DNA of 46,355 bases from Planctomycetota bacterium (lineage in GTDB: Bacteria; Planctomycetota; Phycisphaerae; Sedimentisphaerales; Anaerobacaceae), in the NCBI GenBank assembly GCA_022563885.1, contig JADFMM010000015.1, positions 1-46,355 of the forward strand. Direction: 5' to 3'. How positions within the stretch are numbered: the stretch's first letter is position 1; each line of letters starts with the position of its first letter. The notes beneath the pieces are model-generated. The model worked only from the letters and a program-made list of their open reading frames with translations, was not told the origin of the DNA and did not search any database. Positions 36,080-44,648 of this stretch are shown one piece after another. A program made the translations under genes and the position numbers.

Positions 36080-36849
36080 TATGTCGTCGCCTTCATGTCT
36101 GTCCGGGCGCCTTGCGATACGAAGGCCTGAAGTTTATCTCTGACGATGGTGGGATTGTCGCCTTTGGCGATAGCGCAGACGCCTTCGGTAATCATCTCCA
36201 TCACCACGCATTCCTCCTTGGAGTAGATGCCACATTTTCCCGCCAAGGGCGTGAAGACGAGATTCGCCATCAAAGCCCCATAAAAGGTGGTGAGCAGGGC
36301 GACCGCCATACCGCCGCCGATGTCATCGGGGGAGGAAAGATTTTGCAGCATCTGCACCAATCCGATCAGTGTCCCGATCATGCCGAAGGCCGGCGCGGAG
36401 GCGGCCATGAACTCGAGAATCGACTTTCCCGTGGCGTGCCGGTCACTCAGGTAGGAAATCTCCGGCTCGAGGAGGCTGCGAATCGTGTCCACGTCCTGAC
36501 CGTCTACCAGCATCTGCATGCCCTTGACGAAGAAGGGATTGTCCAATTTGCTGATTTCAGGCTCCAGCGCCAGCGTGCCGTCCCGGCGGTTGATGGTGGC
36601 GAAGTTGATCATGTTTTGAATCACTGCCGTCTTGGAGGGCAGACTGGTAATCACGGTTTTCTTGATGATGGAAAAGGTGCTCAAGACCTGGGACAAGGAA
36701 AAGTGGATCAGCGAGGCGCACATCATGCCTCCCATCGTGATCGCAAAGGAGGGAACGTGCACGAAGGACTTTGCTCCACCCCCAATGATGATGGATCCCA
36801 CGATAATAAAAAAACCGACCAGAATTCCAATGATGGTTCCGATATCCAT
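36079..36849 (-). CDS. motA: MotA flagellar stator protein
   Basis: A 256-residue four-helix membrane protein that, with MotB, forms the ion-driven stator. ATG 36849 is chosen, preceded by AAGGTG; the 12-residue upstream extension is basic and unlike the family. Membrane segments: MDIGTIIGILVGFFIIVGSI, FAITMGGMMCASLIHFSL, then APAFGMIGTLIGLVQML with the conserved Pro-Ala-Phe-Gly-Met-Gly run, and GGGMAVALLTTFYGALMANL. The cytoplasmic loop carries charged residues for FliG contact. It starts 247 bp after the motE stop, so it may have its own promoter; I saw none of the sigma-54 type there. Confidence 0.94.
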   Translation of the reverse strand: MDIGTIIGILVGFFIIVGSIIIGGGAKSFVHVPSFAITMGGMMCASLIHFSLSQVLSTFSIIKKTVITSLPSKTAVIQNMINFATINRRDGTLALEPEISKLDNPFFVKGMQMLVDGQDVDTIRSLLEPEISYLSDRHATGKSILEFMAASAPAFGMIGTLIGLVQMLQNLSSPDDIGGGMAVALLTTFYGALMANLVFTPLAGKCGIYSKEECVVMEMITEGVCAIAKGDNPTIVRDKLQAFVSQGARTDMKATT

Positions 36850-37096
36850 GTGGCACCTTAATCCTCGACGCGTTCTGCTTCGCAACGATACAGGGCAACA
36901 GGCGGACGCATCCTGTCATCAATGCAACCCATGCAATCGCTCTGCTCTTATCGGCTGCAATGGGGGGAGATATGACTAGCAAACAAAAAAACATGGCGAC
37001 GATTAGGGACGGGCGAGGCAGGTACGTCTGATAAACGTATCGAAGTAGGGCCAATGTGGAACCGTCGCGCCGCCGCGATTACCGGTCCCCGATCGG

Positions 37097-37819
37097 TCAC
37101 TGCTCGAGTTGAATGAACTTTATTCTTCTGCCGAGGTCGGCAGCCAGTGCCGCTTTTTTGTCCTTGATCAGGGCATCAAAGAGTTTAGCCTGCGCTTTGG
37201 GCTGCATCATGTAGATATGAGCCGCCGCCTCATCTATACCGGGCCTCACCTGCGGATCTTGGCCCTCCGCTTGTTCGCTCATCGTGGAGATCCAGGTTGC
37301 TGCATAGTTGGCCTTCATCGTGCTCAAAACTCCCGCCATGACTTTGAGATTTGCGTTCTCCTCTTTTTTGACCCTTATTTTGGCTTCCTCCAGAGACTGT
37401 TTCTCTTTTTTCAAGTTGGTAAGCGCGTAGGCAATTTCGATCCGCATGTCATCGAGCCGCTGGAAGTCTTCTTGGGCGGCTTCACGCACCTCTGCAATCC
37501 GCTCTTCTTCCTTTCGCAGGTCCCTGGTCTTTTTCTCATACGCCTGCCGTTTGTCATTCATGTCGCGTATGACATCATTGAGTTCCTGCGTGAGTTTATT
37601 CTGCCTAGCCCGCCTCTGCTGTTGGACCTCGGAAGGGACGGTCCTTGCGGCCCCGAGCCCCAGTTCCGGCAGTTGTTCCGCGGCGTTCCGGGCCGTCGTT
37701 TGGTTAGGCTCGGCCGACGGCGCGGGCGCGAAAAGGGTGGCCATCAGAAACCCGCAACCCAAGCTGGCCACCGCCGACACCGGCACAATGACAAATAGAA
37801 GCAGTTTATTTCTGTTCAT
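37097..37819 (-). CDS. motE: MotE-like flagellar protein (MgtE-N-type tail)
   Basis: A 240-residue bitopic protein. A hydrophobic segment near the N-terminus (LLLFVIVPVSAVASLGCGFL) is followed by a Pro/Ala-rich stretch and a long charged coiled coil (about residues 60-155). A C-terminal helical region reads LKVMAGVLSTMKANYAATWI and AAHIYMMQPKAQAKLFDALI. This is the pattern of the MotE/FlaA-region family often found next to fliJ, whose members assist the motor protein MotC or stator assembly in alphaproteobacteria. The start at 37819 has AAGGAGA upstream. It lies 31 bp after fliJ. Confidence 0.75.
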   Translation of the reverse strand: MNRNKLLLFVIVPVSAVASLGCGFLMATLFAPAPSAEPNQTTARNAAEQLPELGLGAARTVPSEVQQQRRARQNKLTQELNDVIRDMNDKRQAYEKKTRDLRKEEERIAEVREAAQEDFQRLDDMRIEIAYALTNLKKEKQSLEEAKIRVKKEENANLKVMAGVLSTMKANYAATWISTMSEQAEGQDPQVRPGIDEAAAHIYMMQPKAQAKLFDALIKDKKAALAADLGRRIKFIQLEQ

Positions 37820-37850
37820 GATCCATCTCCTTGATTCGTGCTCCCAGACG

Positions 37851-38300
37851 TCAGCTAGGGTTCCTTCTCTTGTGAGCGAAAGCGGAATTCGCTAGGTCGT
37901 CGCTCTCCTTCTGTTGTCGTTTTTCCTGTTGGGTCTCAAATGCTCGTTTCGCCTCCGTTCTCATCTTCTGCATGCCCTTCCGGGCCTGCTTGAGTTCTAC
38001 CAACTCCGCGATCTTCTCTTTCTGTAGCGCTTCCATTTTCTGTAGGGTCAGGCTCTGCTGCCCTAGGCGTTCGTTGTCGTATGCGGCATACTTCAGGAAA
38101 AACTGCTGCTGTGGCAGCCTCTTGCCAGGACTCGACTTCCCGATCGCCGTCATTGTTTCATGCAGCTGTCTCTTTTCTTGAAGATAGACCATCTTGGCAG
38201 CTGTAAGCTCCACGGCCAGGCGGAGCAGTGCGGCCTCCTGTACCTTCTCGACTTTCTCTTTCAGATCGAGTACGCGTTGTAATCGCCAAACGAATTGCAT
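37851..38300 (-). CDS. fliJ: Flagellar export protein FliJ
   Basis: A 149-residue coiled-coil protein of the flagellar type III export ATPase complex, placed in the centre of the FliI ring. The start MQFVWRLQRVLDLKEKVEKV is typical of FliJ, and the rest is charged helix ending in a basic tail (AFAHKRRNPS). No clear ribosome binding site precedes the ATG at 38300. Unlike its neighbours it is separated from fliI, by 213 bp that hold a full family A element, so expression of the distal genes could be altered by this insertion. Confidence 0.82.
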   Translation of the reverse strand: MQFVWRLQRVLDLKEKVEKVQEAALLRLAVELTAAKMVYLQEKRQLHETMTAIGKSSPGKRLPQQQFFLKYAAYDNERLGQQSLTLQKMEALQKEKIAELVELKQARKGMQKMRTEAKRAFETQQEKRQQKESDDLANSAFAHKRRNPS

Positions 38301-38333
38301 CTAGTTTGTCCATGGTGGGGCCGGTGATCTTTG

Positions 38334-38513
38334 GGGATCGGCAAGAAATAAGTTGGACAATTTGGGGTCCAAGTGTGCCCCATATTGGGTCGCGTCCGAT
38401 TGAGCGAAACCACAGGCGTAGCTGTCCTACGTCGCGAATTTCGCGACTGAGAAGCGATCAAAGATGAGGTGCAATTGGGCATTCAAAAGTCCAAGTTATT
38501 TCTTGCCGTTCCC
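38334..38513. mobile_element. MITE-like element, family A, copy 3 (full length)
   Basis: A 180-bp core, the same length as copy 1 and closely similar throughout. Left end GGGATCGGCAAGAAATAAG; right end on the other strand GGGAACGGCAAGAAATAAC. TTG precedes the left end; TTA (38514-38516) follows the right end and is the TAA stop codon of fliI. It contains the same GTCGCGAA-TTCGCGAC palindrome as copy 1. It lies inside the flagellar operon between fliI and fliJ. Confidence 0.82.
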
Positions 38514-39881
38514 TTACTGTCCGGCGGGCACGGTGATCAGTTGGTCCCATTGCTCGGTGATGTCCGACAGACGCCGAACAGTCGTTTCGAAGTCTGTCTG
38601 TTGCCCGGCCGGTTGTATGAGGAATTCACGAATACGGTCGATGAGTGTCACCGCGCCGTCAATGCGTCGGTTGCTCCCCGAGGAAAACGCACCGATGTTG
38701 ATCAGGTCCTCGGCATCACTGTAGGTCGCATAGATCTCCTTGAGTTTCAGTGCGGCCTCTTGGTGGGCAGGTTGGGTCACCACGGTCATTAGCCGACTGA
38801 TGCTTTGCAGGATATCGACGGCCGGATAGTGACCTCGCTCGGCAAGTTTGCGCGATAGCACGATGTGGCCGTCCAGCAGGCTCCGTGCGCTGTCGGCAAC
38901 CGGATCAGCCAAGTCGTCATTTTCCACCAGGACGGTGAGGACGCCGGTGATGCTTCCAGAACTGGCATTTCCCAAACGCTCAATGAGTCTCGGCATCAGG
39001 GCGAACACGCTGGGGCAGTAGCCCTTAGTGGTGGGGGGTTCCCCGGCCGCCAGGCCAATTTCGCGTTGAGCCTGAGCAAAACGGGTGAGCGAATCCATCA
39101 TGAAGAGTACGTTTTTAGATTGATCCCGAAAATATTCGGCGATGGTGACCGCCACAAAGGCCGCTTTGACGCGTTGGATGGGGGGGGTGTCTGAGGTGGC
39201 CACCACCACCACGCTACGAGCCAGACCCTCCGGGCCTAGGTTCTCTTCGAGGAATTCACGGACTTCACGACCTCGCTCCCCGATTAGGGCCACGACGTTC
39301 ACATCCGCCGCACTCGAGATTGCGATGTTACCCAACAGGACACTCTTACCGACACCGCTGCCGGCGAAGATCCCCACTCGCTGTCCCTTGGCACAGGTCA
39401 AGAGCCCATCAATGGATCGAATCCCCAAAGGTAGGGGTTCCGTGATGCGCTCCCTTGACAAGGGCGGGGGACTCTGGACATCGAGGGGTTGCTTGTGTTC
39501 CCGACTCAGCGGTCCTTTGTCGTCGATGGGTTCTCCCAGGCCGTTGAGGACGCGTCCAAGAATAGAAGGGCTCAAATAAATGTGACGCGGTGTCCCTCGG
39601 GCGGTGACGGGGTCGCCGGGGCTAATGCCTTCTATATGTTCCATCGGGAGCAGGACCAAGTGAGCTTCCCGAAACCCGACCACCTCGGCCAGGACTCGTC
39701 GGCCGTCACGCAGGTGGATGCCGCAGAGGTCTCCCAGACTGACCGCCGGCCCTGCACTTTCCACCGTTGAACCAATGACGCGGACGACGTGTCCCTGGCA
39801 GATCAATGTGTTCATATCACGGAGGGTGGAGAAGAGTTCGTCGAAATCCACTGCCGCCGTTTCGGATAGGTTGTGTGCCAT
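38514..39881 (-). CDS. fliI: Flagellum-specific ATPase FliI
   Basis: A 455-residue export ATPase that powers unfolding and delivery of flagellar substrates. P-loop GIFAGSGVGKSVLLGN near residue 173; Walker B region NVLFMMDSLTRFAQAQREIG; EPPTTKGYCPSVFALMPRLI is the conserved stretch of FliI and F1-beta relatives. The start lies 3 bp after the fliH stop. The stop codon TAA is also the flank of the family A element; the C-terminus (TEQWDQLITVPAGQ) has about the usual length, so little or nothing was lost by the insertion. Confidence 0.96.
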   Translation of the reverse strand: MAHNLSETAAVDFDELFSTLRDMNTLICQGHVVRVIGSTVESAGPAVSLGDLCGIHLRDGRRVLAEVVGFREAHLVLLPMEHIEGISPGDPVTARGTPRHIYLSPSILGRVLNGLGEPIDDKGPLSREHKQPLDVQSPPPLSRERITEPLPLGIRSIDGLLTCAKGQRVGIFAGSGVGKSVLLGNIAISSAADVNVVALIGERGREVREFLEENLGPEGLARSVVVVATSDTPPIQRVKAAFVAVTIAEYFRDQSKNVLFMMDSLTRFAQAQREIGLAAGEPPTTKGYCPSVFALMPRLIERLGNASSGSITGVLTVLVENDDLADPVADSARSLLDGHIVLSRKLAERGHYPAVDILQSISRLMTVVTQPAHQEAALKLKEIYATYSDAEDLINIGAFSSGSNRRIDGAVTLIDRIREFLIQPAGQQTDFETTVRRLSDITEQWDQLITVPAGQ

Positions 39882-39884
39882 AGA

Positions 39885-40472
39885 TTACTCCGCTTTCAGG
39901 AGGGCGTTGCTGATCTGTTCGAGTTGCTCACTGATGCAGGATTTCACCGACCCCGTGGGGGTCTCGACCCGGCACTCTGCCGGGGGAACGGCGGGATCGG
40001 CCAGGAACTGTATCTGCGCCAACGCGCTGTCCGGTTGCCCCTGCTGAAGCGTTTGACAGGGTGCGAGGTCGTCGGGGTGGACGTGGACGGTCATTTCCGA
40101 GTGCGCGGGTGCGGCGTTTAGGGCCTCCTGTACGATGGACACGATTTCGTAATCGTGATCTTGCACTTTCTGGGCCAGGATTTTGCGAGCGATTTCGATG
40201 GACAGCCGTGCGATATCTTCGCTGTGAGAGGCCAGGCTCCGTTCGTGAAACTCTTTAATTTTGGCGGCGACACTGTTGAGGACCTGACAGGTCTGAGCCA
40301 ACTGGGCCTGGAGATCGTCGACGAGCACTGCGGTCTTCTCGGCCGACACGCTTGATGTCTCGATCGCAGGAGGGTCTGTGCTGTCCGGCGCCGGTAGCGG
40401 AGCCCCTCCTTGATCCACCAAGTTGACGGATTGGACTTGCCTCGGGAGTTGGATTCGGATGGCACTGGCCAT
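39885..40472 (-). CDS. fliH: Flagellar assembly protein FliH
   Basis: A 195-residue FliI partner that holds the ATPase at the export gate. The Pro/Ser-rich N-terminus is followed by a helical region with DLQAQLAQTCQVLNSVAAKI, then the FliH/HrpE-type domain (ARLSIEIARKILAQKVQDHD and TVHVHPDDLAPCQTLQQG). Sequence conservation of FliH is low; position between fliG and fliI settles the call. The start is 6 bp after the fliG stop. Confidence 0.85.
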   Translation of the reverse strand: MASAIRIQLPRQVQSVNLVDQGGAPLPAPDSTDPPAIETSSVSAEKTAVLVDDLQAQLAQTCQVLNSVAAKIKEFHERSLASHSEDIARLSIEIARKILAQKVQDHDYEIVSIVQEALNAAPAHSEMTVHVHPDDLAPCQTLQQGQPDSALAQIQFLADPAVPPAECRVETPTGSVKSCISEQLEQISNALLKAE

Positions 40473-40478
40473 AGGGCA

Positions 40479-41477
40479 TCAATCGTCGAACACAAGTTCA
40501 CCTTTGCTGTTGAGGTCTCTCATAAGGACGACAATGGTCTCTCTCGCGTCGCTCACGTCCTTCTTCTTGGGGGCGGTCATTAGAGAGGCCTCCTCGTCTA
40601 CCAGGGATGCCGCCCTCTCGGATATATTGCCTTTAATCTTGTCCAGAATAGCTTGGTCGGCCTCGTGGAGGGCCAGTGCCAGTTTCCGCTCGTCGACGCC
40701 GCGTAGCGCCTCCTGCAGGGAGCGATCTGACACCGATGCCACATCCTGCCAGACCACCATCATCTCGCGGACGGAGTCGGCTTTTTCGGGATCGGAGTCT
40801 CCCACGGCGCTGAGCACATTGTTACGGATATCGGTGTCCATATTGCGGAGCACCACAGCCACTTTGCGAATCGATTGCTCGGACGTTTCCCGTACCAGAC
40901 CAGTTTTCTGGGCAGCCAACACACTTTCGATCTTGTCGCCCACCATTTCGGCGATGCGGGTCTTAGCTTCCGGCGGTACCGCATTGATGTTGGTCATGCG
41001 ACTGATCGTGCTGAGTCGAACCCCTTCGGGAAGCCCACTGAGGATATCGGAACTCTGCTTGGGTGGTAGCTCTGACAAGATGACCGCCACGGCCTGGGGG
41101 TGTTCGGTCTCCAGCACACTCACTAAGGTCTCCAAGTCCGTGGTCCGTGCCGTCAACAAGGGGTCTTTCTTCTTGAGCAGGCTCTGTAGGTCCTTTTTTA
41201 TCTCCATGGCCTTTTGCTCACCCACGGTGTTCATGAGGATCCTGTCGAGGAAACTCTTGATTTCAAATTTTGGTTTTTCCTGCAGTGCCTCATAGAATTC
41301 CTCGGTGATCTCCAGATTTTGCTGGTCCGTGCAGTGCCCGGCTGCGTCGAGGTAACTCAACTCGACGGCCAAGTCCTTGATCGTCTCTGGTTCGAATCCC
41401 TGCAGCAACTCGGTCGCGGTCCCGACATCCAGACTGGTCAGTAGCATGGCTGCTTTCTGCTTGCCTGTCAGCGCCAT
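40479..41477 (-). CDS. fliG: Flagellar motor switch protein FliG
   Basis: A 332-residue C-ring protein that couples rotation to the stator. Start MALTGKQKAAMLLTSLDVGT; the middle-domain EHPQ motif is in LETEHPQAVAVILSELPP; the C-terminal domain has SDRSLQEALRGVDERKLALA, with the charged torque helix, and ISERAASLVDEEASL. Length is normal. The start is 7 bp after the fliF stop. Confidence 0.95.
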   Translation of the reverse strand: MALTGKQKAAMLLTSLDVGTATELLQGFEPETIKDLAVELSYLDAAGHCTDQQNLEITEEFYEALQEKPKFEIKSFLDRILMNTVGEQKAMEIKKDLQSLLKKKDPLLTARTTDLETLVSVLETEHPQAVAVILSELPPKQSSDILSGLPEGVRLSTISRMTNINAVPPEAKTRIAEMVGDKIESVLAAQKTGLVRETSEQSIRKVAVVLRNMDTDIRNNVLSAVGDSDPEKADSVREMMVVWQDVASVSDRSLQEALRGVDERKLALALHEADQAILDKIKGNISERAASLVDEEASLMTAPKKKDVSDARETIVVLMRDLNSKGELVFDD

Positions 41478-41484
41478 CGGGACC

Positions 41485-42981
41485 TTAACCCTCCTGGAGC
41501 CAAGCCGCGAACAACTGTCGGACCTGGTCCGGATCGTTCTTCAATGTGGCGGCAATTTTCTTGCGTATCACCCCCGCCTTCAGGGCGCCCTCCTCGGCAG
41601 GCTCCCCGGGAAGCAGCCCGGCAGTCTCAGCCCCGGCCAGTCGCACCTGCTCGGCGGCCGTGACAGCCGCCTTCTTGCGAGCCCGCTGCAGAATCATCAG
41701 CGTTACCAAGGCACACAGGGCCAGCACACCGGTGGAGGCCCGCTCCGCCAGGGCCAGGTACCACCGCCAATGGACAGCGGGGTCGTTCTCTAGCGTGTCG
41801 CGAGGCCGGTAGAGCACCGCGTCGATGACGGTAAGTTTGTCTGCTGGGCCGAGTCCCAGGGCCTGAGTGACTAGGTTGTTCACATCGGCAATTGTCATGA
41901 CGGGCGCCACAGGGGTACCGTCGGCCTCATTTGCATCGGGCGGCCGGAGATCCACGATGACCGCCACGGTCAGGGATGTGACGCCGCCGGGTGTTTCGCT
42001 GTGTTCGGACACCTCCACATCGGGTTCCCACGTGGTGATCGTTTTGCTGTCGATCAATTCTTCCGGCTCGCCGGGCTGTCCGTCGGCGGCAGTGATGGGC
42101 TTTGTTTCGGTAATTTCATCAATTTCTTCCATCGTCGGAGAACCCTGGGTGTGTTTGGTCGAATGCACCGTGAGATTGTTGGTGTCGATGACGACGCTCA
42201 CCGTCACCTTGGCCCTCCTCGGTCCCAGGGTCGCTTCCAGCATCGCTTCGGCCTTCAGTTCCAGACTCCGTTCGACACGCTCCTTGTAATCTTGGAGTGT
42301 CCCCGCCTGACCCCCGAAGAGTTCATCGTTCGTGTTCGAGAGCAGCGTGCCATGGGTGTCAACCACGATGACGTTACCCGGGACCAGGCCTGTGACACTG
42401 GCCGCGACCAGGTTTCTGATGGCCACCACATTGCCCGGCGTCAGCCGGTAGCCCGGTTTGACACTGAGGGTCACCGAGGCGGAGGTCTCAGTCTCGTTTC
42501 TCCGAAAGAGGCGGTTTTCTTCGTCGCTGATATGGACCCGGGCGGACACGATGCCGTTGATGGTCTGTATGGTGAAGGCCAGTTCTTCCTGCAGCGCGCG
42601 TTTAATATTGATGTCCTGCGCTGCCGGGCTGATGCCGATGGGCTGATTCTCGAGGATCTTGTATCCCCTGTTCTGGTTCGAGAGCAATCCCGCCCCCGAG
42701 ATGGACAGACGGGCCTCGTTGATATACTTGGCCGGCACCTTGATGACACTGCCACCCGCTTCAATCGCCAGGGGAATATCCGTGGCGTCGAGGTGGTCCC
42801 GGATCCTGGAGGCCTCTTCCGCACCCAAGCCGCCATACAGCAACTGCATGTCCGGACGTCTGGCCCAATGGACGATCAGCCCCACGCCGGCGACAGCCGT
42901 CAGAGCGATCGCGATCAGCAAGACGCGTTGCGTCATGCTGACCTTCGTCCAGACGACCATTATTTTTTGCAGAAATCCCAT
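41485..42981 (-). CDS. fliF: Flagellar MS-ring protein FliF
   Basis: A 498-residue inner-membrane ring protein. Membrane helices near residues 19-39 (RVLLIAIALTAVAGVGLIVH) and about 425-445 (RASTGVLALCALVTLMIL) flank the periplasmic ring-building motifs (LLYGGLGAEEASRIRDHLDA, then LEEL-like RALQEELAFTIQTINGIVSA and VHISDEENRLF). The last residues, DPDQVRQLFAAWLQEG, are the FliG-binding tail. The start follows the fliE stop by 9 bp. Confidence 0.95.
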   Translation of the reverse strand: MGFLQKIMVVWTKVSMTQRVLLIAIALTAVAGVGLIVHWARRPDMQLLYGGLGAEEASRIRDHLDATDIPLAIEAGGSVIKVPAKYINEARLSISGAGLLSNQNRGYKILENQPIGISPAAQDINIKRALQEELAFTIQTINGIVSARVHISDEENRLFRRNETETSASVTLSVKPGYRLTPGNVVAIRNLVAASVTGLVPGNVIVVDTHGTLLSNTNDELFGGQAGTLQDYKERVERSLELKAEAMLEATLGPRRAKVTVSVVIDTNNLTVHSTKHTQGSPTMEEIDEITETKPITAADGQPGEPEELIDSKTITTWEPDVEVSEHSETPGGVTSLTVAVIVDLRPPDANEADGTPVAPVMTIADVNNLVTQALGLGPADKLTVIDAVLYRPRDTLENDPAVHWRWYLALAERASTGVLALCALVTLMILQRARKKAAVTAAEQVRLAGAETAGLLPGEPAEEGALKAGVIRKKIAATLKNDPDQVRQLFAAWLQEG

Positions 42982-42990
42982 TTACTGTCG

Positions 42991-43305
42991 TTAAATCTGC
43001 ATGTTCATGGTCTGCTTGTAGGCCTCGATGAGTTTGTTTCGCACGCCGACCAGCAGCTTGAAACTCATGTCCGCCTTGGCCACCGCGGAGACCACCTGGG
43101 TAATGTCGCTGTTCCTGCCCGCCAAGAGGTCTTTGATCGAGACCTCCGAGGCCACCTGCAGGTCATCGACCTTGGCCACCAGCTTGCCCACGGCTCGGGT
43201 TGCATCGGCAAACTGGCTACCGGATTGCTGCTCCGGCCCAGTGTTTTGCTTTATGGACGGGCTCGGGCCGGGGATGTTGTTGATCTGGTTGTTCGTGTTT
43301 ATCAT
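42991..43305 (-). CDS. fliE: Flagellar hook-basal body protein FliE
   Basis: A 104-residue rod/MS-ring junction protein. The Asn/Gln-rich start is variable; the conserved C-terminal helix reads ADMSFKLLVGVRNKLIEAYK, then QTMNMQI. GAGGAG precedes the ATG at 43305. It follows flgC by 17 bp. Confidence 0.92.
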   Translation of the reverse strand: MINTNNQINNIPGPSPSIKQNTGPEQQSGSQFADATRAVGKLVAKVDDLQVASEVSIKDLLAGRNSDITQVVSAVAKADMSFKLLVGVRNKLIEAYKQTMNMQI

Positions 43306-43322
43306 GGTTCAGTCTCCTCGGC

Positions 43323-43727
43323 TTAACGGAGCAGGTCGAGTGCGTTCTCGACAATCTGTTGGTACCGTCGCAAGATGGCGGCATTGGCCTGGTAGGCCTT
43401 GGTCGCAATCGTGAGATTGACCATCTCCGACGGTAGGTTGATGTTGGGCATCTGCACAAACCCCTGGCCGTCAGCGGCCGGATGGCCGGGTTGGTAGAGT
43501 TTTTTGAACGCGCTCATGTCTTCTTCGAGTTCCTCGACCATGACCCCGCCGAGTTCGCCATCCATGGCCTTGAAGATGGCTTCCAATCGGCGATAGGGTT
43601 CGCCCTTGCCGTTGTCTGTGGTTCGGGAGTTAGCGACGTTTGAGAAAATCGCGGATATGCTCTTGTTTTGGGCCCGCATGCCGGAGATCGCGATATCAAT
43701 AGGGCCAAACATATTGTTGCTTGCCAT
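43323..43727 (-). CDS. flgC: Flagellar basal-body rod protein FlgC
   Basis: A 134-residue proximal rod protein. The N-terminal rod motif IAISGMRAQNKSISAIFSNV, then ANSRTTD, and the C-terminal helix LPSEMVNLTIATKAYQANAA, then ILRRYQQIVENALDLLR, are classic. It starts 10 bp after flgB. Confidence 0.95.
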   Translation of the reverse strand: MASNNMFGPIDIAISGMRAQNKSISAIFSNVANSRTTDNGKGEPYRRLEAIFKAMDGELGGVMVEELEEDMSAFKKLYQPGHPAADGQGFVQMPNINLPSEMVNLTIATKAYQANAAILRRYQQIVENALDLLR

Positions 43728-43737
43728 CGTCTAGTCC

Positions 43738-44100
43738 TCAGCTCTTGGTGTCCATGGCCAGGGCCATCTGTTGGTAGATCTTGCTCATTAAGCGCAGGTA
43801 GGTCTTGTGGCGAATCGAGTTTTTCATCATGTGGCCGACCTCCTCCTCCCAACTGACGTCGTTGCCGTTGGCCTTCAGTTCTGTGGTCTTGGGCCTATAA
43901 AGCTCCGCCTTGAGTTCTTCTTGGCTCACCGGTTTGCCCGAGTCGAGTGCCTTTTCGAGGAACTCTTCGAAACGAATATCCACGCGCCGGTAGCCGGGGG
44001 TCTGCAGGTTGGCGATGTTCGAGGCGATGGCCTGGTGACGCAGTCCTTCGGCCCTGGCCCCCGCCTCCAGCAGACTCAATATATTGTCTGTCCTTGCCAT
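43738..44100 (-). CDS. flgB: Flagellar basal-body rod protein FlgB
   Basis: A 120-residue proximal rod protein and first gene of the cluster. ATG 44100 is preceded by AGGAGG; the longer upstream frame runs through the promoter and the family B element and is rejected. The rod motif is GLRHQAIASNIANLQTPGYR, the mid-part reads KPVSQEELKAELYRPKTTEL, and the C-terminus is HKTYLRLMSKIYQQMALAMD. Transcription is expected from the sigma-54 promoter at 44155-44170. Confidence 0.94.
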   Translation of the reverse strand: MARTDNILSLLEAGARAEGLRHQAIASNIANLQTPGYRRVDIRFEEFLEKALDSGKPVSQEELKAELYRPKTTELKANGNDVSWEEEVGHMMKNSIRHKTYLRLMSKIYQQMALAMDTKS

Positions 44101-44154
44101 AAGTAGCCTCCTAGATGGTCCGACCATTGCACATGCACATTTTCGAAATCTTAT

Positions 44155-44170
44155 CGCAATCTGCATGCCA
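44155..44170 (-). promoter_or_regulatory. Sigma-54 (-24/-12) promoter of the flgB operon
   Basis: On the minus strand TGGCATGCAGATTGCG fits TGGCAC-N5-TTGCW with one mismatch, and the GG and GC dinucleotides are exactly 10 bp apart. Transcription would start near 44144, giving a leader of about 44 nt with AGGAGG before the flgB ATG. A family B element begins 4 bp upstream of the -24 box, where enhancer-binding sites would normally lie further out. Confidence 0.75.
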
Positions 44171-44174
44171 CACG

Positions 44175-44334
44175 GGCTCTGTCTGAATACCCCATCTGGC
44201 TCCGAGCGGCCCTTCTTCCGCCTGGCTGCATCCGGCTGCATCGACGATTGAACAAACATCGCCTGCTTCGCCGTCTTTGCCAGGCGAAAAAATGGCTCGC
44301 TCTCGGGCCTACGACGGGGTTTTCAGAAAGAGCC
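44175..44334. mobile_element. MITE-like element, family B, copy 2 (full length)
   Basis: A 160-bp core, the same length as copy 1. Left end GGCTCTGTCTGAATACCCC; right end, on the other strand, GGCTCTTTCTGAAAACCCCG. The interior matches copy 1 closely (CGAGCGGCCCTT, CCTGGCTGCATCCGGCTGCA, AACAAACATCGCCTGCTTCG). It lies between the two divergent sigma-54 promoters, only 4 bp from the flgB promoter. The TA flanks seen at copy 1 are absent here. Confidence 0.8.
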
Positions 44335-44648
44335 AAGTTAAAACAGGTAGGGTTGGTCGGCGGACAGGTTGAGGGCTGCGAAAAAGGCGGGCGCTATGTT
44401 CCATAAGTTTTTGGACTTGGGTGGGCTGTGTCAGGATTCTATACAACCCAGTTCACCTATTCAACACACACCCTGAACACCCGATCCCATTCAGCGATCC
44501 ACCCGGCAAAAACTTCCCTGTACCGGCAAGATTCTCCATGCTTCGGACAACGGCCTATCAGGGATGAGGTCCTGCGAACACTCAATATCTACGTAAGTTT
44601 ATTATTGCAAATTAGTTACAGTCCTATCGTTCTGGTTGGGATGCACTG

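Noticed and set aside
36850-37096. A sigma-54 promoter in front of motA
   Set aside because: I looked for GG-N10-GC with flanking consensus on the minus strand and found none that fits.
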